Shown here piece by piece: positions 1 to 7,209 of a stretch of DNA of 11,690 bases (positions are counted from its first letter, which is position 1; each line of letters begins with the position of its first letter). This DNA comes from CBDTTM01 sp965363355 (GTDB lineage Bacteria > Bacillota > Negativicutes > Selenomonadales > Selenomonadaceae). The stretch covers positions 1 to 11,690 of the forward strand of contig CBDTTM010000071.1 of assembly GCA_965363355.1 (NCBI GenBank), given 5' to 3'. A model generated the notes under the pieces. That model had not been told where the DNA came from, did not search any database, and saw only the letters and a list, made by a program, of their open reading frames with translations. The position numbers were made by a program, and so were the translations under genes.

Positions 1-639
1 GTAATAATCAAGATATGCGATATCCGTCACCTCAATTGCCCTAGCATACTCTGTTAGCTGCGCTCTAGCTGGATAGATATCGGCATAATTGACGAGCAAC
101 GAAATCGGCAACGCCTTATTCTTACTGGCGTGCACAATCCCTGCAAGAATGCTGTTGGCTGTCACAAAGGCTGGAAATCTACCATCGGTCACCACAACAC
201 ATTTTTGCATGACACCATCGCGCATCGGCAAAATAAAACCAGTACAAGGAATATCCCCCGCAATATCATACAAGATGTAATCAATCGCAAACTTTTCGAT
301 TACCTCTTGATTTTCAAGCATCTCATCGGCAATATGAATACCTCTTGCCATGCAGCCGCCACCTGGTTCTAAACTGCCAAGTTCCAGACAATAGACGCCC
401 GCCGGTGATTTTATGATATAGTCCTCTATATTGATTATGTATTTTTTACGATATTCTTCCAAAACTGGCGTGATATCCTGCTCTCCACGCAACAATAAGG
501 TCGAATTCAAACTGATATCATTGCCAACCTGCAGAACCTTATACCCTTGCCGAGCCAACGCCGTACTCAGATTGGCCGTAATCACGGATTTACCGATTCC
601 GCCCTTGCCCAAAAAACAAATCCGCTTCGCATTTTTCAT
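1..639 (-). CDS. NifH-like iron-sulfur ATPase, N-terminal 213 residues (gene runs off the left edge)
   Basis: This is a P-loop ATPase of the nitrogenase iron-protein (NifH/BchL/CfbC) family, whose members form homodimers around one [4Fe-4S] cluster and pass electrons to a partner enzyme in an ATP-dependent way. Visible are the Walker A motif GKGGIGKS (residues 11-18), both cluster cysteines in NifH-like settings (C96 in EPGGGCMARG; C132 in GDIPCTGF), and the switch II aspartates D125 and D129 (YDIAGD). The usual GCDPKADST stretch reads GNDISLNST (39-47), so the proline and lysine of DPK are lost, and the residue after the P-loop serine is valine instead of threonine. The ATG is fixed by an AGAGGTG ribosome binding site seven bases upstream and a stop codon just upstream in frame. 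It is the first gene of its transcript; any NifD/NifE-like partner would lie beyond position 1. Family membership is secure; the reaction is unknown. Confidence 0.87.
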   Translation of the reverse strand, partial: MKNAKRICFLGKGGIGKSVITANLSTALARQGYKVLQVGNDISLNSTLLLRGEQDITPVLEEYRKKYIINIEDYIIKSPAGVYCLELGSLEPGGGCMARGIHIADEMLENQEVIEKFAIDYILYDIAGDIPCTGFILPMRDGVMQKCVVVTDGRFPAFVTANSILAGIVHASKNKALPISLLVNYADIYPARAQLTEYARAIEVTDIAYLDYY

Positions 640-721
640 ATGGGTTCACCTCTTCCTATTAACATTTCTCGTCAAATTTCAAATCTCCTTTGTAAGTGTG
701 CTAGACAAATTTCCCAACCGC

Positions 722-768
722 AAAAAAAGCAGCAAGCCATCTGATGTTCAGACTAAGCCGCTGCTTTT
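722..768 (-). terminator. Intrinsic terminator after the chemotaxis receptor gene
   Basis: A 9-bp stem (725-733 with 760-768, AAAAGCAGC/GCTGCTTTT) encloses a second small hairpin (740-744 with 748-752, TCTGA/TCAGA). Read on the minus strand it ends in seven T residues. It lies about 50 bases after the receptor stop codon and separates that gene from the NifH-like gene. The remaining spacer up to 640 holds the ribosome binding site of the NifH-like gene and no clear consensus promoter. Confidence 0.8.
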
Positions 769-816
769 ATTCAAACTTTTTATTAGAAAGAAGACCTTTG
801 TCTCCACAGATATTTT

Positions 817-2490
817 TTACAAACGAAATGCATGGATTGCTTGCTGGAGATCATCTGCCATTTTAGCCAAATGCTGACTTGATGCGGCTATTTCCTCAAG
901 TGATGCGGATTGTTCCTGCGTCGATGCTGAAATCGTCTGCGCCTGCCCCGCTGCATCCTGGCTTTCTTTTTCCATCACCTGCATAGATGTGACGATTTCC
1001 TGACTATGATTATTCGACTCTTCAATAGAAGCAGATATTTCGTGGATCTGCTGCGTTATCGTCAAAACCATCTGAACAATCTCCGTAAAATTCTTACCAG
1101 CATTATCAACAATCCTAGCACCAGCATCAACTTCAATTTTGCTTTCCTGCATGAAATTGGCTGCTTGGCTTGTACTGCTCTGTACCTCTGCAATCAGCTC
1201 ACTAATTTGTTTTGCAGCATCTTGGGACTGCTCAGCAAGTTTTCGTACTTCTTCGGCCACGATAGAAAACCCACGTCCAGCTTCGCCGGCACGAGCAGAT
1301 TCAATAGCGGCATTGAGCGCCAACAAATTGGTCTGATTGGCAATGCTCGAAATAACTTCTACAATTTTCCCAATCTGCCCAGATTTATTTTCTAACAATT
1401 CTATAGAACTTACACTTGCGTCTGTCTTTGTCTCGATAATTTGCATCTGCGCTATAGCTTCTCGAATACTTTGTTCTCCTGCAGCCGCATTCTCCGATGT
1501 CTTTTCCGCAGCAGCTGAAACCTTTTGCGTGTTTTCAGCAATTTGAACAATCGCATCCGACATCTGTATAACATCTTGCCGTGATTTTTTGGCATTCTGT
1601 AATTGCACGTCAGCGCCATGTACCAGTTTCTCCGTCGAAAAAACAACTTGCATAGAAGTCCCCGAAGATTGATCGACCGTTGATGTAAGTTCTTGCGCCG
1701 AAGCCGTTAATTGCTGCGAAGAATCTGAAACCTGTCCAATGAATTTCCGCACTTGTTCGAGCAATATATTAAGCAAAGACGCAAAATGCCCAAATTCATC
1801 TTGTCGATCCATCCGTATTTCCTGCAAAGTGATTTTTCCTTGATTATCTTTCTGAATACCTTGTTCCAATACCTGAAAGGCCTGGAAAATGGAACGAACC
1901 AAAAAAACCGCTGTACAAACATTTATCAGTCCACTCAAAATCAATATAACAAAAACAATTTTGGTTTGTTGATCGATTCTTTCCAATTTCGCCTGGAGAA
2001 TTTCAGCGCTTTCATCATGTATCTTATCGGTAAATTCCGACAAGGCATCCGCTTTTGTGTCAAAGGAATCCATCATTTTATTTCCTTCAGAAGGCCCTCC
2101 ATTAATATATGCTTGTGCCATTTTTTTGCCAAGAACATAGTATTCTTCAAAGGACTGACCATACTCTTTAAGACTTTTTTCATTTTCTGGATGCAGTTTT
2201 ATAAAGGACTGCAAAGACTCCCGAAAACTTTGCGCATTTTCCTCGGCATTTTGGAACCCATCATCTTTTCCGTCCATAGCCCGAGTAGCGCTGATATCAC
2301 TGAGATATTGTTGCACCTGTATTACTGAATACTTCATTTCATTGGCAAAATTTGCCGAAGGATAATCAATTTCTTTGATTTCATTGTTATAAGAAATTAT
2401 ATAGAATAGTAAGACCGCATTTAAAATGACCGTTGCAAAGACCATGATTCCCAGCATTTGTAACTTACCACGATATGAACTAATTTGCAT
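817..2490 (-). CDS. Methyl-accepting chemotaxis protein with four-helix-bundle-type sensor
   Basis: This 557-residue inner-membrane receptor should pass a sensed signal to CheA/CheW and so control motility. Transmembrane segments lie at about 11-33 and 177-199, enclosing an external, mostly helical sensor of about 143 residues with the sequence DISATRAMDGKDDGF (65-79), resembling the 4HB_MCP family. A HAMP linker follows (about 200-252), then the cytoplasmic coiled-coil signalling domain. Its hairpin tip, with QTNLLALNAAIESARAGEAG (386-405), is intact. There is no CheR-binding pentapeptide at the C terminus (it ends HAFRL), so methylation must rely on tethering to other receptors or none. The ATG has a GAAGGGG ribosome binding site about nine bases upstream. 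The gene appears monocistronic, with a terminator on either side. The ligand cannot be read from the sequence. Confidence 0.95.
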   Translation of the reverse strand: MQISSYRGKLQMLGIMVFATVILNAVLLFYIISYNNEIKEIDYPSANFANEMKYSVIQVQQYLSDISATRAMDGKDDGFQNAEENAQSFRESLQSFIKLHPENEKSLKEYGQSFEEYYVLGKKMAQAYINGGPSEGNKMMDSFDTKADALSEFTDKIHDESAEILQAKLERIDQQTKIVFVILILSGLINVCTAVFLVRSIFQAFQVLEQGIQKDNQGKITLQEIRMDRQDEFGHFASLLNILLEQVRKFIGQVSDSSQQLTASAQELTSTVDQSSGTSMQVVFSTEKLVHGADVQLQNAKKSRQDVIQMSDAIVQIAENTQKVSAAAEKTSENAAAGEQSIREAIAQMQIIETKTDASVSSIELLENKSGQIGKIVEVISSIANQTNLLALNAAIESARAGEAGRGFSIVAEEVRKLAEQSQDAAKQISELIAEVQSSTSQAANFMQESKIEVDAGARIVDNAGKNFTEIVQMVLTITQQIHEISASIEESNNHSQEIVTSMQVMEKESQDAAGQAQTISASTQEQSASLEEIAASSQHLAKMADDLQQAIHAFRL

Positions 2491-2675
2491 AAAACAACGC
2501 CCCTTCGCAATCGTGTAATATCGATATGAGAAGGTATTTCTTCGACAGAGAGAAGATATCCTTTCAAGATTTCGAGAAAATTTATTTTCATTTCATAGTT
2601 ATATTAAATGTCGTCTTCAATTTGCGATTTCAACTTACAAATAACATATTATCCCAAAAATTTCATTTTAAATTA

Positions 2676-2708
2676 CAAAGAAGCAGCCCATCTGACTCGA
2701 TGAGCTGC
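2676..2708 (-). terminator. Probable terminator after the flavin oxidoreductase gene
   Basis: GCAGC (2683-2687) pairs with GCTGC (2704-2708), and CATC (2689-2692) with GATG (2699-2702). On the minus strand the hairpin is followed by TTCTTTG, a moderate T-rich tail. It begins about 57 bases after the oxidoreductase stop codon. The rest of the 275-base gap (2491-2765) is AT-rich leader of the chemotaxis gene. A TCGATAT sequence near 2520 recalls a sigma-28 -10 element, but no convincing TAAA -35 partner was found. Confidence 0.6.
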
Positions 2709-2765
2709 AAAATTGATATCAATATCATTTTTCATATATTGCCTGTATTTTATTATTCACATGCT

Positions 2766-3884
2766 TCAAGACAATGTATTCTCTGATCCTTTTTCGAATA
2801 AAATCAAAGTATCTGCTTTATCTTCATGAATTTTTCTTGCCCAAGCAGGATCAGCCAGCAGCGCCCGACCAACGGCAACGAGATCAAATTCATTTCGTTC
2901 AAGACGCTCAATAAGCGGTTCCAAGCTTGTATGTTTTGCACCTTTTCCTTCAGTGAAAAACTCAATGAAATTCGTATCCAAACCTACCGAGCCAACTGTA
3001 ATTACAGGCTTGCCTGTGATTTTCTTTGTCCAGCCAGCAAGATTCAACTCGGATCCTTCAAATTCTGGATTCCAATAGCGACGTGTCGAAGAATGGAATA
3101 TATCGACTCCAGCATCGCGAATTGGCAATAAAATTGCTTCCAATTCTTCCGGCGTATTGGCTAGTTTGTCTTGGTAGTTCCCAAGCTTCCATTGTGAATA
3201 GCGGAAAATTATGGGGAAATCCTTACCTACTGCCGCCCGGCAGGCTTTGACGACCTCGCAAGCAAAACGAGTACGATCAACGGCAGATCCGCCATATTCA
3301 TCCTCTCGCTGATTGGTCTTCGCCCAAAGGAACTGATCGATAAGATATCCATGTGCACCATGAATTTCAATCCCATCAAAACCAATCCGCTTTGCCTCGG
3401 CTGCCGCTTGCCCAAACGCCGCAATAATGGATTTGATTTCTTCTTTGCCAAGTGGCTCTGTCACTTGTTTCCCTGTCATTACATCAATGCCAGAAGGTCC
3501 GACTGGTAAAGATTCCGGATTAGGGTTCTCACCACCAGCCTGTCTTGCCATCCCAACATGCCAAAGCTGCGGAACAATCTTGCCACCAACTTTATGGACT
3601 TCATCCACAACATGTTTCCATCCAGCTAGAGAAGCTTCTCCATGAAAATTGGGTCGATTCATCCCCTCAGCTGCAGCCGGGTGATTAATCAATGTTCCTT
3701 CGGTGATGATCAATCCCGTTTCATTTTCTGCCCGGCGACGATAATAAGCCGCAACATCGTCTCCCGGCACCCCATTAGGCGAAAATCCCCGTGTCATCGG
3801 CGCCATAACGACGCGGTTTTTTATATGCAAATTCCCCAAAGTAATCGGCTGAAATAAAGGTTCCAATTTTGTTGTCGTATTCAT
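2766..3884 (-). CDS. Old-yellow-enzyme family NADH:flavin oxidoreductase (ene-reductase)
   Basis: This 372-residue FMN-dependent TIM-barrel enzyme probably uses NAD(P)H to reduce activated C=C bonds in quinones, enals or nitro compounds in the cytoplasm. Class I old-yellow-enzyme marks are visible: VMAPMTR with the FMN-tuning threonine T31, the substrate-binding pair H175/H178 and proton-donating Y180 in HGAHGYLIDQFL (175-186), and a phosphate-binding VGRALLADPAW near 338-348. The length fits single-domain members; the C-terminal iron-sulfur and NAD domains of 2,4-dienoyl-CoA reductases are absent. The start is supported by TGAGGTG seven bases or so upstream. The gene is alone on its transcript, driven by a consensus promoter with a TetR-type palindrome in it, so induction by electrophiles, as for nemA in E. 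coli, is a reasonable inference. The physiological substrate is unknown. Confidence 0.93.
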   Translation of the reverse strand: MNTTTKLEPLFQPITLGNLHIKNRVVMAPMTRGFSPNGVPGDDVAAYYRRRAENETGLIITEGTLINHPAAAEGMNRPNFHGEASLAGWKHVVDEVHKVGGKIVPQLWHVGMARQAGGENPNPESLPVGPSGIDVMTGKQVTEPLGKEEIKSIIAAFGQAAAEAKRIGFDGIEIHGAHGYLIDQFLWAKTNQREDEYGGSAVDRTRFACEVVKACRAAVGKDFPIIFRYSQWKLGNYQDKLANTPEELEAILLPIRDAGVDIFHSSTRRYWNPEFEGSELNLAGWTKKITGKPVITVGSVGLDTNFIEFFTEGKGAKHTSLEPLIERLERNEFDLVAVGRALLADPAWARKIHEDKADTLILFEKGSENTLS

Positions 3885-3914
3885 ACTAACACCTCATTTA
3901 CTTTTATTAATCAA

Positions 3915-3943
3915 ATTATACGACCAGTCGTTTTTATTGTCAA
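3915..3943 (-). promoter_or_regulatory. Consensus sigma-70/SigA promoter of the flavin oxidoreductase gene
   Basis: Read on the minus strand, TTGACA (3938-3943) and TATAAT (3915-3920) are both perfect and are separated by exactly 17 bases. The start codon lies about 30 bases downstream of the -10 element, leaving room for the GAGGTG ribosome binding site at about 3890-3896. A promoter this strong usually needs a repressor, and the overlapping palindrome supplies a candidate site. Confidence 0.93.
3920..3931. promoter_or_regulatory. Putative TetR-family operator in the promoter spacer
   Basis: ACGACCAGTCGT is an inverted repeat of two 5-base arms (ACGAC/GTCGT) around CA. It lies in the -10/-35 spacer of the oxidoreductase promoter and touches the last base of the -10 element. 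The GACCAGTC core resembles operators known for TetR-family repressors such as LmrA/YxaF of Bacillus. No TetR gene lies in this window, so the regulator is inferred and must be encoded elsewhere. Confidence 0.7.
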
Positions 3944-3973
3944 TAGAAAAATCAATAAATTTTATTCTTTTAA

Positions 3974-4024
3974 AACTACAATACAGATTGAAAAATACTG
4001 CGTTGTAGTTCCCAATCTGTATTG
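3974..4024 (-). terminator. Interleaved inverted repeats, probable 3' end of the CHAP-domain transcript
   Basis: A perfect 12-bp inverted repeat (3979-3990 with 4013-4024, CAATACAGATTG/CAATCTGTATTG) is interleaved with a perfect 8-bp one (3974-3981 with 4003-4010, AACTACAA/TTGTAGTT). Three bases are shared, so the two stems compete or form a partial pseudoknot. On the minus strand the structure starts 42 bases after the stop codon at 4067 and ends in TAGTTTT, a weak T-tract. A terminator is the simplest reading, but it is an unusual one. Confidence 0.55.
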
Positions 4025-4066
4025 CATGATTATATTTTTGTGATTTTCCGTATTTTTTATTACCCA

Positions 4067-5002
4067 CTATTTTCTGCTTGGATAAATATAACCTTCGAAA
4101 ACATATCCGTCTGGATCCGGTTTTTCCGAAAAATCGATTGCCATTGTATAAGGGCGAAGATTTTTCTTCCAGCCATGTACCTGTATTGAATCCGTTTTAA
4201 CTTCATCAACAATAGCTACTCTATACATATTCTTTTCTGCGGCTTTCCAAATGGCAATAGCCCCTTGTCTTGCCTCCTTTAGATTCAGCCCTGTTTCCCA
4301 GCCATTTTGGTTGGCCGATACGATCCATTGCCCTACATTTCCATGCCAATTCACACCTGGAGCGGGGGCTACTTTATCAAACTCTTGCAAATCATAGGCC
4401 ACGGACCAATATTTATCAAATCCTTTGTATTTGGGCTCTTTTTTTTGCATTTGTTCTACCACATTGATTTTATATTGATCTGGTGCTTTATCATAATCAC
4501 TTTGACGAACAGGCCAAATATAGCCCATGAATTTACGATCATCCATTTTTAGCATTTCTTCATATTTAATTGCCCGAGAAGTCTCTTTGCCCCAACCATC
4601 GGTCATCGGGGAATTATAATGTTTATCGCCAAAAGAATATTTCTTTGTCCCAACAACAGTTCCTACATTATATTCTTGAACAATGATACGATCCGCCAAG
4701 ACTTCACGAACAATTGCAACATGTCCCCCATCACGATTTACGCCTTGCCATTCAGCAATCGCACCTGGAATAGCCTCTCTAACATTGCATCTTACGACCC
4801 AGCCTGCCTGTTGTGCCTGTGATACCCAATCATAATTTTCATTGAGCCAATTCACCCCGGGTGCCGGAGCTATTTTTTCAAACTCTTGCGCGGCATATCT
4901 AGCACAAATCCCATCAGGAAGATCATGCCAATCTTCCGCCTGCACAAGACCAGACAAAAGCAAAAGGCAGATCCACATACAACACCATATACGTTTAAAC
5001 AT
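4067..5002 (-). CDS. Secreted tandem CHAP-domain protein; second domain lacks the catalytic residues
   Basis: The 311-residue protein starts with a clear signal peptide (KR, then a hydrophobic core at about 5-20, likely cut after VQA at residue 22). Two homologous domains follow, about 25-167 and 195-311, both carrying a QEF-(D/E)K-(I/V)APAPGVNW block and ending in GYI(W/Y)P(V/S)R. Domain 1 fits CHAP amidases/endopeptidases that cut cell-wall peptides: C33 (GICARY), H94 (GGHVAIV) and E110 or N112 (VQEYN) are candidate catalytic residues. In domain 2 the same positions are S200, R261, and G277 and K279, so it should be inactive and may bind the wall or a partner. The ATG has TAGGAGCG about ten bases upstream. 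The gene stands alone between hairpins. Substrate and role (wall remodelling, competition or matrix) are not shown by the sequence; the CHAP assignment rests on motifs. Confidence 0.8.
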   Translation of the reverse strand: MFKRIWCCMWICLLLLSGLVQAEDWHDLPDGICARYAAQEFEKIAPAPGVNWLNENYDWVSQAQQAGWVVRCNVREAIPGAIAEWQGVNRDGGHVAIVREVLADRIIVQEYNVGTVVGTKKYSFGDKHYNSPMTDGWGKETSRAIKYEEMLKMDDRKFMGYIWPVRQSDYDKAPDQYKINVVEQMQKKEPKYKGFDKYWSVAYDLQEFDKVAPAPGVNWHGNVGQWIVSANQNGWETGLNLKEARQGAIAIWKAAEKNMYRVAIVDEVKTDSIQVHGWKKNLRPYTMAIDFSEKPDPDGYVFEGYIYPSRK

Positions 5003-5384
5003 ACCAAATCACGCTCCTACTATTATGATATACGTTACTAGACTGCATTATTCTATTTAATATTTTGTGAAATATTATCTCCTATGTAGAAAAATAGCAT
5101 TTCATAAAATCGATTTCAATTTATCAAAAATACTTAATTATCTTATAATTTTAAGACTCTCATCCAAATATTACAAGAAAAAGATTTTTTGCAATATAAA
5201 AACTAGTTTATTGCTATTTAACTATCACAAAGGAGATTTTTTACATAAATAAGCGACTGAACATTTCCTTGGAATTTATTCAGCCGCCATACAAATATTT
5301 AATATTTTTATTTTATCGTCAAAGTTATAAAAATAAAATACTCAATTTTAGAATACACTCTTCAAAAAACAGTACTATAACCGC
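5003..5384. other. AT-rich spacer between CHAP-domain gene and transketolase genes
   Basis: These 382 bases are very AT-rich. They contain the CHAP gene's ribosome binding site (about 5012-5020), presumably its promoter (no convincing -35/-10 pair could be picked), and one GC-containing hairpin at 5253-5287. An AAAGGAGATTTTTT sequence near 5230-5243 on the plus strand looks like a ribosome binding site but leads to no ATG or open frame. No gene is supported here. Confidence 0.7.
5253..5287 (-). terminator. Possible terminator of the PTS/transketolase transcript
   Basis: GCGACTGAA (5253-5261) pairs with TTCAGCCGC (5279-5287), with one A-C mismatch among nine pairs, and the minus-strand copy is followed by TTATTTAT. 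It lies 98 bases after the end of the second transketolase gene and is the only GC-rich hairpin in an AT-rich spacer. The distance from the stop codon and the interrupted T-tract lower the confidence. Confidence 0.5.
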
Positions 5385-6314
5385 TTATCTCTTCCCCACA
5401 ACTTCTTTCACTGCTAGTACGATATCCTTTGCTGTTAATCCATATTCTTGCAGTAACGTATCCGGATTTCCTGAACAGCCGAAAACATCTTTGATTCCGA
5501 CAAATTTCATAGGTACTGGATAATTTTCAGCCAAAACTTCGGCGACCGCAGAACCTAGTCCGCCTAAAACAGTGTGTTCTTCCGCCGTTACAAATGCACC
5601 TGTTTTTTTTGCAGATTCAATCAATAGTTCCTTATCAATTGGCTTGATTGATGCTATATTAAGAACCTCTATAGAAATCCCTTCTTTTTCTAACCGCTCT
5701 GACGCTTCTATAGCAGCAGCGACCATGATTCCCGTAGCGGCCACAGTACAATCATTGCCCGCTCTCACAAGTTCTCCTTTTCCAATTTTAAACGTAAACG
5801 GTTCTTTGTGATAATCTGTTACACCAATTCGGCTAATCCGCAAATATACTGGGCCATTATATTCGTACGCTGCACGTAACGCGGCTTCTGTTTCTGGGGC
5901 ATCTGATGGACACAGTACCGTCATATTAGGAAGCGACCTCATAATTGAAATATCCGCCACAGCTTCATGTGATCCACCATCATAACCGACACTGACGCCG
6001 CCATGTGTACCGACCAGCTTGACGTTGAGTTTGGGATAAGCAACTGTATTTCGGATCTGATCGAGTGCCCGCCCTGCCATAAATACTGAAAAAGTAGCTG
6101 CGACAGGAATCATGCCACAAACAGATAGTCCCGCAGCCATTCCAACCATATCTTGTTCGGCTATCCCAACATCCACATATCTTTCTGGGCAGACCTCTTT
6201 AAATAAGAGCGCTTTTGTCGCTGATCCTAGGTCCGCATCCAATACGACCAAACGTGGATCTTCTGCCAATTTTTGCAGTGTTCTACCAAATATTTCTCGC
6301 ATTGTTGTTCCCAT
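5385..6314 (-). CDS. Transketolase, C-terminal subunit (pyrimidine-binding and C-terminal domains)
   Basis: This 309-residue protein matches the second half of transketolase. It should form an alpha2beta2 thiamine-diphosphate enzyme with the product of the upstream gene, moving two-carbon ketol units between sugar phosphates in the cytoplasm. Visible are the pyrimidine-domain motif DVGIAEQDMVGMAAGL with catalytic E53, the conserved GTHGGVSVGYDGGSHEAVAD stretch (102-121; H104, H116), and a C-terminal domain from about 185 on. The start is ATG at 6314, not an upstream TTG at 6320, because GGGAGG lies nine bases before this ATG. The ATG shares one base with the TGA of the N-terminal subunit gene (TGATG), which predicts translational coupling and equal amounts of both chains. 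1-deoxyxylulose-5-phosphate synthase-like or dihydroxyacetone synthase activity is less likely, given the two-gene form and lengths. Confidence 0.94.
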   Translation of the reverse strand: MGTTMREIFGRTLQKLAEDPRLVVLDADLGSATKALLFKEVCPERYVDVGIAEQDMVGMAAGLSVCGMIPVAATFSVFMAGRALDQIRNTVAYPKLNVKLVGTHGGVSVGYDGGSHEAVADISIMRSLPNMTVLCPSDAPETEAALRAAYEYNGPVYLRISRIGVTDYHKEPFTFKIGKGELVRAGNDCTVAATGIMVAAAIEASERLEKEGISIEVLNIASIKPIDKELLIESAKKTGAFVTAEEHTVLGGLGSAVAEVLAENYPVPMKFVGIKDVFGCSGNPDTLLQEYGLTAKDIVLAVKEVVGKR

Positions 6315-7132
6315 CAGCAATTTCCTCCCAAACCAGCAACTGCTTTTTCATATTGTTCTTGCGTCAAAACGCCGCTATGCCACTTAGCTTGCCCTTCCAT
6401 AAAGGAAACACCTTTCCCTTTAATTGTTTTTGCTACAATCATAACGGGTTTTCCTTTTATGTTCTTTGCTGTCTGTAAGGCTTTCTGCAAAGCTAAAATG
6501 TCATGTCCATCAACTTCTATCACATGCCAACCAAACATTTCAAATTTTCCTTTGATAGGCTCAACTTTCATGACGTCATCGGTTGTTCCGTTGATTTGCA
6601 AAGCATTGGCATCAACAAAAGCAACTAAATTATCAAGCTTATATTGTGCAGCAGTCATTGCCGCTTCCCAAATCTGTCCTTCTTCTAGCTCGCCATCACC
6701 TAAAACTACATAAACACGATATGATTTATTCTGTAGCCTAGCTGCCAAAGCCATCCCGTTTGCGATTGAAAGGCCCTGCCCAAGCGAACCAGATGACATA
6801 TCTATACCTGGAGTGACTTTCATATCCGGATGACCTTGAAGGATTGATTTATACTGGCGAAGTGTCCATAATTTTTCGCGAGGAAAATAGCCTCTTTGCG
6901 ACAACGCCGCATATAGTGATGTGCAAGCGTGGCCTTTCGACAGAACAAATCGATCTCGATCTTCCCATTGGGGATTTTCTGGATCAATTCTCATTTCAGA
7001 AAAATATAATACCGCCAAAATATCCGCAATGGATAAAGCTCCACCAGGATGCCCTGATTTCACTTTATAGATCATATCGATTGTATCCCGGCGAATTTTT
7101 CTTGCAGCTTCCTTTATTTCTAATAACTCCAT
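6314..7132 (-). CDS. Transketolase, N-terminal (thiamine diphosphate-binding) subunit
   Basis: This 272-residue protein carries the diphosphate-binding half of transketolase. Motifs in order are SGHPGGALSIADIL with H28, SKGHACTSLYAAL with H68, GSLGQGLSIANG (115-126), and the ThDP/Mg motif GDGELEEGQIWEA (145-157) closing with N176 in VDANALQI; together they mark a complete cofactor site. An in-frame ATG at 7156 exists, but the ATG at 7132 has a perfect AGGAGG seven bases upstream (7140-7145), and the earlier one would start inside the terminator stem. The gene lies 80 bases after the EIIC gene, with a strong hairpin between, and overlaps the C-terminal subunit gene by one base. Pairing with a UlaA-type PTS suggests the imported compound feeds pentose-phosphate interconversion; a separate housekeeping transketolase may exist elsewhere in the genome. 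Confidence 0.94.
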   Translation of the reverse strand: MELLEIKEAARKIRRDTIDMIYKVKSGHPGGALSIADILAVLYFSEMRIDPENPQWEDRDRFVLSKGHACTSLYAALSQRGYFPREKLWTLRQYKSILQGHPDMKVTPGIDMSSGSLGQGLSIANGMALAARLQNKSYRVYVVLGDGELEEGQIWEAAMTAAQYKLDNLVAFVDANALQINGTTDDVMKVEPIKGKFEMFGWHVIEVDGHDILALQKALQTAKNIKGKPVMIVAKTIKGKGVSFMEGQAKWHSGVLTQEQYEKAVAGLGGNC

Positions 7133-7148
7133 AATGCAGCCTCCTAAA

Positions 7149-7209
7149 AAAGCCACCCTATGAATACGCTTAATTCGCCAAAATCCAGCATATTCATAGG
7201 TGTGGCTTT
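7149..7209 (-). terminator. Strong hairpin terminator between EIIC and transketolase genes
   Basis: AAAGCCAC (7149-7156) pairs with GTGGCTTT (7202-7209) and CCTATGAATA (7157-7166) with TATTCATAGG (7191-7200), giving 18 bp with one bulged base (7201) and a 24-base loop. It starts four bases after the EIIC stop codon. On the minus strand it runs into six T residues and then immediately the AGGAGG of the transketolase gene. T-rich sequence also follows on the plus strand. It probably lowers read-through into the transketolase genes. Confidence 0.85.

Noticed and set aside
431..877. Plus-strand open frame of 148 codons opposite the NifH-like gene
   Set aside because: It overlaps a well-supported gene and the terminator at 722-768 on the other strand and resembles no known family.
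1753..2328. Plus-strand open frame of 191 codons opposite the chemotaxis receptor
   Set aside because: It is antisense to the HAMP and sensor regions of a complete receptor; no ribosome binding site or recognisable domain.
2515..2560. Sigma-28 type flagellar promoter for the chemotaxis receptor
   Set aside because: TCGATAT resembles the -10, but no TAAA-like -35 is found at 14-16 bases.
2440..2600. Minus-strand frame of about 56 codons starting ATGAAAATAAATTTT upstream of the receptor and overlapping its start
   Set aside because: It has no ribosome binding site and runs into the receptor gene in a different frame; it is probably leader sequence.
5067..5252. Plus-strand open frame of 61 codons in the AT-rich spacer
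   Set aside because: It begins with GTG without a ribosome binding site and its composition (many K, N, I, L, F, Y) is what AT-rich non-coding DNA gives.
7133..7156. Upstream ATG at 7156 for the transketolase N-terminal subunit
   Set aside because: It lies within the terminator stem and lacks a ribosome binding site, while ATG 7132 has AGGAGG at seven bases and starts at the conserved N terminus.
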